DNA of 40,587 nucleotides, from NCBI GenBank assembly GCA_964035575.1, contig OZ037843.1, forward strand, positions 1,765,001 to 1,805,587. Reading direction: 5' to 3'. Source of the stretch: Rhynchopus sp. YZ270_cl-10 (Eukaryota > Euglenozoa > Diplonemea > Diplonemida > Diplonemidae). Shown here in pieces: positions 34,779 through 40,587 of this stretch; positions within the stretch are counted from its first letter, which is position 1, and each line of letters opens with the position of its first letter. The notes beneath the pieces were generated by a model. That model had not been told where the DNA came from, made no database searches, and saw nothing but the letters and a program-made list of their open reading frames with translations. Position numbers and translations under genes: made by a program.

Positions 34779-37368
34779 ACCCGTAAACCCGCAAACCCGT
34801 AAACCCGCAAACCCGCAAACCCGCCACACCCACACACACCACACCCGCAGACCCGCCGACCCGCAGACCCGCCGACCCGCAGACCCGCAGACCCGCAGAC
34901 CCGCAGACCCGCAGACCCGCAGACCCGCAGACCCGCAGACCCGCAGACCCGCAGACCCGCAGACCCGCAGACCCGCAGACCCGCCACACCCACACACACC
35001 ACACCCGCAGACCCGCAGACCCGCAGACCCGCAGACCTGCCACACCCACACACACCACACCCGCAGACCCGCAGACCCGCAGACCCGCAGACCCGCAGAC
35101 CCGCAGACCCGCAGACCCGCAGACCCGCAGACCCGCCACACCCACACACACCACACCCGCAGACCCGCCGACCCGCAGACCCGCAGACCCGCCACACCCA
35201 CACACACCACACCCGCAGACCCGCAGACGCGCTGACTCGCAGACCCGCAGACCCGCCACACCCACACACACCACACCCGCAGACCCGCCGACCCGCAGAC
35301 CCGCAGACCCGCAGACCCGCCACACCCACACACACCACACCCGCAGACCCGCCGACCCGCAGACCCGCAGACCCGCAGACCCGCCACACCCACACACACC
35401 ACACCCGCAGACCCGCCGACCCGCAGACCCGCAGACCCGCAGACCCGCAGACCCGCAGACCCGCAGACCCGCAGACCCGCCACACCCACACACACCACAC
35501 CCGCAGACCCGCAGACCCGCCGACCCGCAGACCCGCAGACCTGCCACACCCACACACACCACACCCGCAGACCCGCAGACCCGCAGACCCGCAGACCCGC
35601 AGACCCGCCACACCCACACACACCACACCCGCAGACCCGCAGACCCGCTGACCCGCAGACCCGCAGACCCGCCACACCCACACACACCACACCCGCAGAC
35701 CCGCCGACCCGCAGACCCGCAGACCCGCAGACCCGCCACACCCACACACACCACACCCGCAGACCCGCCGACCCGCAGACCCGCAGACCCGCAGACCCGC
35801 AGACCCGCAGACCCGCCACACCCACACACACCACACCCGCAGACCCGCAGACCCGCCGACCCGCAGACCCGCAGACCCGCCACACCCACACACACCACAC
35901 CCGCAGCCCCGCAGACCCGCAGACCCGCAGACCCGCAGACCCGCCACACCCACACACACCACACCCGCAGACCCGCCGACCCGCAGACCCGCAGACCCGC
36001 AGACCCGCCACACCCACACACACCACACCCGCAGACCCGCAGACCCGCAGACCCGCAGACCCGCAGACCCGCCACACCCACACACACCACACCCGCAGAC
36101 CCGCAGACCCGCAGACCCGCAGACCCGCAGACCCGCAGACCCGCAGACCCGCAGACCCGCAGACCCGCCACACCCACACACACCACACCCGCAGACCCGC
36201 CGACCCGCAGACCCGCAGACCCGCAGACCCGCAGACCCGCAGACCCGCCACACCCACACACACCACACCCGCAGACCCGCCGACCCGCAGACCCGCAGAC
36301 CCGCAGACCCGCAGACCCGCAGACCCGCAGACCCGCAGACCCGCAGACCCGCAGACCCGCAGACCCGCCACACCCACACACACCACACCCGCAGACCCGC
36401 AGACCCGCAGACCCGCAGACCCGCCACACCCACACACACCACACCCGCAGACCCGCAGACCCGCAGACCCGCAGACCCGCCACACCCACACACACCACAC
36501 CCGCAGACCCGCAGACCCGCAGACCCGCAGACCCGCCACACCCACACACACCACACCCGCAGACCCGCAGACCCGCAGACCCGCCGACCCGCAGACCCGC
36601 AGACCCGCCACACCCACACACACCACACCCGCAGACCCGCAGACCCGCAGACCCGCAGACCCGCCACACCCACACACACCACACCCGCAGACCCGCAGAC
36701 CCGCAGACCCGCAGACCCGCCACACCCACACACACCACACCCGCAGACCCGCAGACCCGCAGACCCGCAGACCCGCAGACCCGCAGACCCGCAGACCCGC
36801 CACACCCACACACACCACACCCGCAGACCCGCAGACCCGCAGACCCGCAGACCCGCCACACCCACACACACCACACCCGCAGACCCGCAGACCCGCAGAC
36901 CCGCAGACCCGCAGACCCGCAGACCCGCAGACCCGCAGACCCGCCGACCCGCAGACCCGCAGACCCGCCACACCCACACACACCACACCCGCAGACCCGC
37001 AGACCCGCAGACCCGCAGACCCGCCACACCCACACACACCACACCCGCAGACCCGCAGACCCGCAGACCCGCAGACCCGCCACACCCACACACACCACAC
37101 CCGCAGACCCGCAGACCCGCAGACCCGCAGACCCGCAGACCCGCAGACCCACCACACCCACACACACCACACCCGCAGACCCGCAGACCCGCAGACCCGC
37201 AGACCCGCAGACCCGCAGACCCGCAGACCCGCAGACCCGCAGACCCGCAGACCCGCAGACCCGCAGACCCGCCACACCCACACACACCACACCCGGAGAC
37301 CCGCAGACCCGCAGACCCGCAGACCCGCCACACCCACACACACCACACCCGCAGACCCGCAGACCCGC
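34779..37368. repeat. 8-bp satellite array 4, GCAGACCC domain with CA-rich inserts
   Basis: After a few AAACCCGC units, the repeat switches to GCAGACCC (sometimes GCCGACCC). It is interrupted dozens of times by a 24-base CA-rich unit (CACACCCACACACACCAC and flanking bases). Because 24 is three times 8, the 8-base register is kept. All minus-strand frames stay open for nearly 2000 codons as an arithmetic consequence: every frame reads the same eight-residue peptide (RVCGSAGL). Confidence 0.95.
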
Positions 37369-40300
37369 AAACCCGCAAACCCGCAAACCCGCAAACCCGC
37401 AAACCCGCAAACCCGCAAACCCGCAAACCCGCAAACCCGCAAACCCGCAAACCCGCAAACCCGCAAACCCGCAAACCCGCAAACCCGCAAACCCGCAAAC
37501 CCGCAAACCCGCAAACCCGCAAACCCGCAAACCCGCAAACCCGCAAACCCGCAAACCCGCAAACCCGCAAACCCGCAAACCCGCAAACCCGCAAACCCGC
37601 AAACCCGCAAACCCGCAAACCCGCAAACCCGCAAACCCGCAAACCCGCAAACCCGCAAACCCGCAAACCCGCAAACCCGCAAACCCGCAAACCCGCAAAC
37701 CCGCAAACCCGCAAACCCGCAAACCCGCAAACCCGCAAACCCGCAAACCCGCAAACCCGCAAACCCGCAAACCCGCAAACCCGCAAACCCGCAAACCCGC
37801 AAACCCGCAAACCCGCAAACCCGCAAACCCGCAAACCCGCAAACCCGCAAACCCGCAAACCCGCAAACCCGCAAACCCGCAAACCCGCAAACCCGCAAAC
37901 CCGCAAACCCGCAAACCCGCAAACCCGCAAACCCGCAAACCCGCAAACCCGCAAACCCGCAAACCCGCAAACCCGCAAACCCGCAAACCCGCAAACCCGC
38001 AAACCCGCAAACCCGCAAACCCGCAAACCCGCAAACCCGCAAACCCGCAAACCCGCAAACCCGCAAACCCGCAAACCCGCAAACCCGCAAACCCGCAAAC
38101 CCGCAAACCCGCAAACCCGCAAACCCGCAAACCCGCAAACCCGCAAACCCGCAAACCCGCAAACCCGCAAACCCGCAAACCCGCAAACCCGCAAACCCGC
38201 AAACCCGCAAACCCGCAAACCCGCAAACCCGCAAACCCGCAAACCCGCAAACCCGCAAACCCGCAAACCCGCAAACCCGCAAACCCGCAAACCCGCAAAC
38301 CCGCAAACCCGCAAACCCGCAAACCCGCAAACCCGCAAACCCGCAAACCCGCAAACCCGCAAACCCGCAAACCCGCAAACCCGCAAACCCGCAAACCCGC
38401 AAACCCGCAAACCCGCAAACCCGCAAACCCGCAAACCCGCAAACCCGCAAACCCGCAAACCCGCAAACCCGCAAACCCGCAAACCCGCAAACCCGCAAAC
38501 CCGCAAACCCGCAAACCCGCAAACCCGCAAACCCGCAAACCCGCAAACCCGCAAACCCGCAAACCCGCAAACCCGCAAACCCGCAAACCCGCAAACCCGC
38601 AAACCCGCAAACCCGCAAACCCGCAAACCCGCAAACCCGCAAACCCGCAAACCCGCAAACCCGCAAACCCGCAAACCCGCAAACCCGCAAACCCGCAAAC
38701 CCGCAAACCCGCAAACCCGCAAACCCGCAAACCCGCAAACCCGCAAACCCGCAAACCCGCAAACCCGCAAACCCGCAAACCCGCAAACCCGCAAACCCGC
38801 AAACCCGCAAACCCGCAAACCCGCAAACCCGCAAACCCGCAAACCCGCAAACCCGCAAACCCGCAAACCCGCAAACCCGCAAACCCGCAAACCCGCAAAC
38901 CCGCAAACCCGCAAACCCGCAAACCCGCAAACCCGCAAACCCGCAAACCCGCAAACCCGCAAACCCGCAAACCCGCAAACCCGCAAACCCGCAAACCCGC
39001 AAACCCGCAAACCCGCAAACCCGCAAACCCGCAAACCCGCAAACCCGCAAACCCGCAAACCCGCAAACCCGCAAACCCGCAAACCCGCAAACCCGCAAAC
39101 CCGCAAACCCGCAAACCCGCAAACCCGCAAACCCGCAAACCCGCAAACCCGCAAACCCGCAAACCCGCAAACCCGCAAACCCGCAAACCCGCAAACCCGC
39201 AAACCCGCAAACCCGCAAACCCGCAAACCCGCAAACCCGCAAACCCGCAAACCCGCAAACCCGCAAACCCGCAAACCCGCAAACCCGCAAACCCGCAAAC
39301 CCGCAAACCCGCAAACCCGCAAACCCGCAAACCCGCAAACCCGCAAACCCGCAAACCCGCAAACCCGCAAACCCGCAAACCCGCAAACCCGCAAACCCGC
39401 AAACCCGCAAACCCGCAAACCCGCAAACCCGCAAACCCGCAAACCCGCAAACCCGCAAACCCGCAAACCCGCAAACCCGCAAACCCGCAAACCCGCAAAC
39501 CCGCAAACCCGCAAACCCGCAAACCCGCAAACCCGCAAACCCGCAAACCCGCAAACCCGCAAACCCGCAAACCCGCAAACCCGCAAACCCGCAAACCCGC
39601 AAACCCGCAAACCCGCAAACCCGCAAACCCGCAAACCCGCAAACCCGCAAACCCGCAAACCCGCAAACCCGCAAACCCGCAAACCCGCAAACCCGCAAAC
39701 CCGCAAACCCGCAAACCCGCAAACCCGCAAACCCGCAAACCCGCAAACCCGCAAACCCGCAAACCCGCAAACCCGCAAACCCGCAAACCCGCAAACCCGC
39801 AAACCCGCAAACCCGCAAACCCGCAAACCCGCAAACCCGCAAACCCGCAAACCCGCAAACCCGCAAACCCGCAAACCCGCAAACCCGCAAACCCGCAAAC
39901 CCGCAAACCCGCAAACCCGCAAACCCGCAAACCCGCAAACCCGCAAACCCGCAAACCCGCAAACCCGCAAACCCGCAAACCCGCAAACCCGCAAACCCGC
40001 AAACCCGCAAACCCGCAAACCCGCAAACCCGCAAACCCGCAAACCCGCAAACCCGCAAACCCGCAAACCCGCAAACCCGCAAACCCGCAAACCCGCAAAC
40101 CCGCAAACCCGCAAACCCGCAAACCCGCAAACCCGCAAACCCGCAAACCCGCAAACCCGCAAACCCGCAAACCCGCAAACCCGCAAACCCGCAAACCCGC
40201 AAACCCGCAAACCCGCAAACCCGCAAACCCGCAAACCCGCAAACCCGCAAACCCGCAAACCCGCAAACCCGCAAACCCGCAAACCCGCAAACCCGCAAAC

Positions 40301-40587
40301 CCGCAAACCCGCAAACCCGCAAACCCGCAAACCCGCAAACCGCAAACCCGCAAACCCGCAAACCCGCAAACCCGCAAAACCGCAAACCGCAACCCGCAAA
40401 CCCGCAATTCCGCAAACCCGCAAACCCGCAAACCCGCAAACCCGCAAACCGCAAACCGCAAAAACCCGCAGAGAACCGCAAACCCGCGAAACCCGCAAAC
40501 AACGCAAACCCGCAATCCGCAAACCCGCAAACCCGCAAACCGCAAACGACCGCAAACCCGCAAACCCGCAAACCCGCAAACTCCGCA
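37369..40587. repeat. 8-bp satellite array 4, homogeneous AAACCCGC domain
   Basis: About 2.97 kb (to ~40338) of essentially perfect AAACCCGC, some 370 copies. The last ~250 bases carry many single-base gains and losses. That raggedness at the window's right edge looks like the low-quality end of an assembly, or the outer edge of the array. The C-rich strand runs 5' to 3' toward the window end, opposite to a normal right-hand telomere. Confidence 0.95.

Noticed and set aside
34618-40579. Minus-strand open frames of more than 1900 codons rich in RVCGFAGL
   Set aside because: They are forced by an 8-bp repeat without stops: all three frames give the same octapeptide. No start context or domain; a satellite artefact.
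37369-40587. Canonical right-end telomere
   Set aside because: The unit is not TTAGGG-like and the C-rich strand runs toward the end, the wrong polarity for a right-hand telomere. Similar arrays are interstitial.

Overview
The window is eukaryotic nuclear DNA, and its RNA genes point to a diplonemid (Euglenozoa). Six near-identical copies of a 40-nt exon ending CTGTACTTCATTG, each followed by a GTATGG splice donor, match the spliced-leader (SL) RNA of diplonemids and kinetoplastids. Around them lie U6, U2, U5, a short U1-like RNA, a 7SL-like SRP RNA, three complete 5S rRNA genes, eleven tRNA genes and two copies of a structured RNA I cannot name. Protein genes here have cis-introns with GTATGT donors and, upstream of their ATG, pyrimidine-AG sites suited to SL addition. 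The lineage call rests on recalled SL sequences, not on a search.

Layout. 1-9.4 kb: GC-rich LINE material. A plus-strand C-terminal part (restriction-like endonuclease, OTU protease, zinc cluster) meets, tail to tail, a minus-strand N-terminal part (OTU, zinc fingers, start of the reverse transcriptase). The likeliest reading is one LINE inserted into another. 7.3-9.5 kb holds triplet-rich minisatellites and an 18-bp tandem repeat. 9.87-13.1 kb: tRNA and 5S genes plus copy 1 of the unknown RNA, interrupted by a satellite. 13.3-18.9 kb: AT-rich satellites and tandem duplications without convincing genes. 19.1-24.4 kb: the SL/snRNA/SRP/5S cluster. 24.9-34.0 kb: modules of (8-bp repeat array)-(small zinc-finger gene)-(cargo gene). 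The cargo is first a multi-finger gene, then the 3' part of a Helitron helicase-OTU gene. 34.8-40.6 kb: a long array of the same 8-bp repeat (AAACCCGC) that runs to the window's end and becomes ragged there.

How the genes work together. The RNA cluster supplies SL trans-splicing (SL, U2, U5, U6), cis-splicing (U1-like), protein targeting (SRP RNA) and translation (5S, tRNA). Two promoter classes can be read directly. A CATGCTTCCCAG-like element lies 50-51 bases upstream of all six SL genes and of U2, U5 and the U1-like RNA. A different 32-bp element lies with the same spacing upstream of U6, the SRP RNA and both copies of the unknown RNA. The most novel items are this promoter code, the unknown RNA with covarying helices, three tRNA genes with C instead of the near-universal T at position 33, and the repeat-array/zinc-finger/cargo modules.
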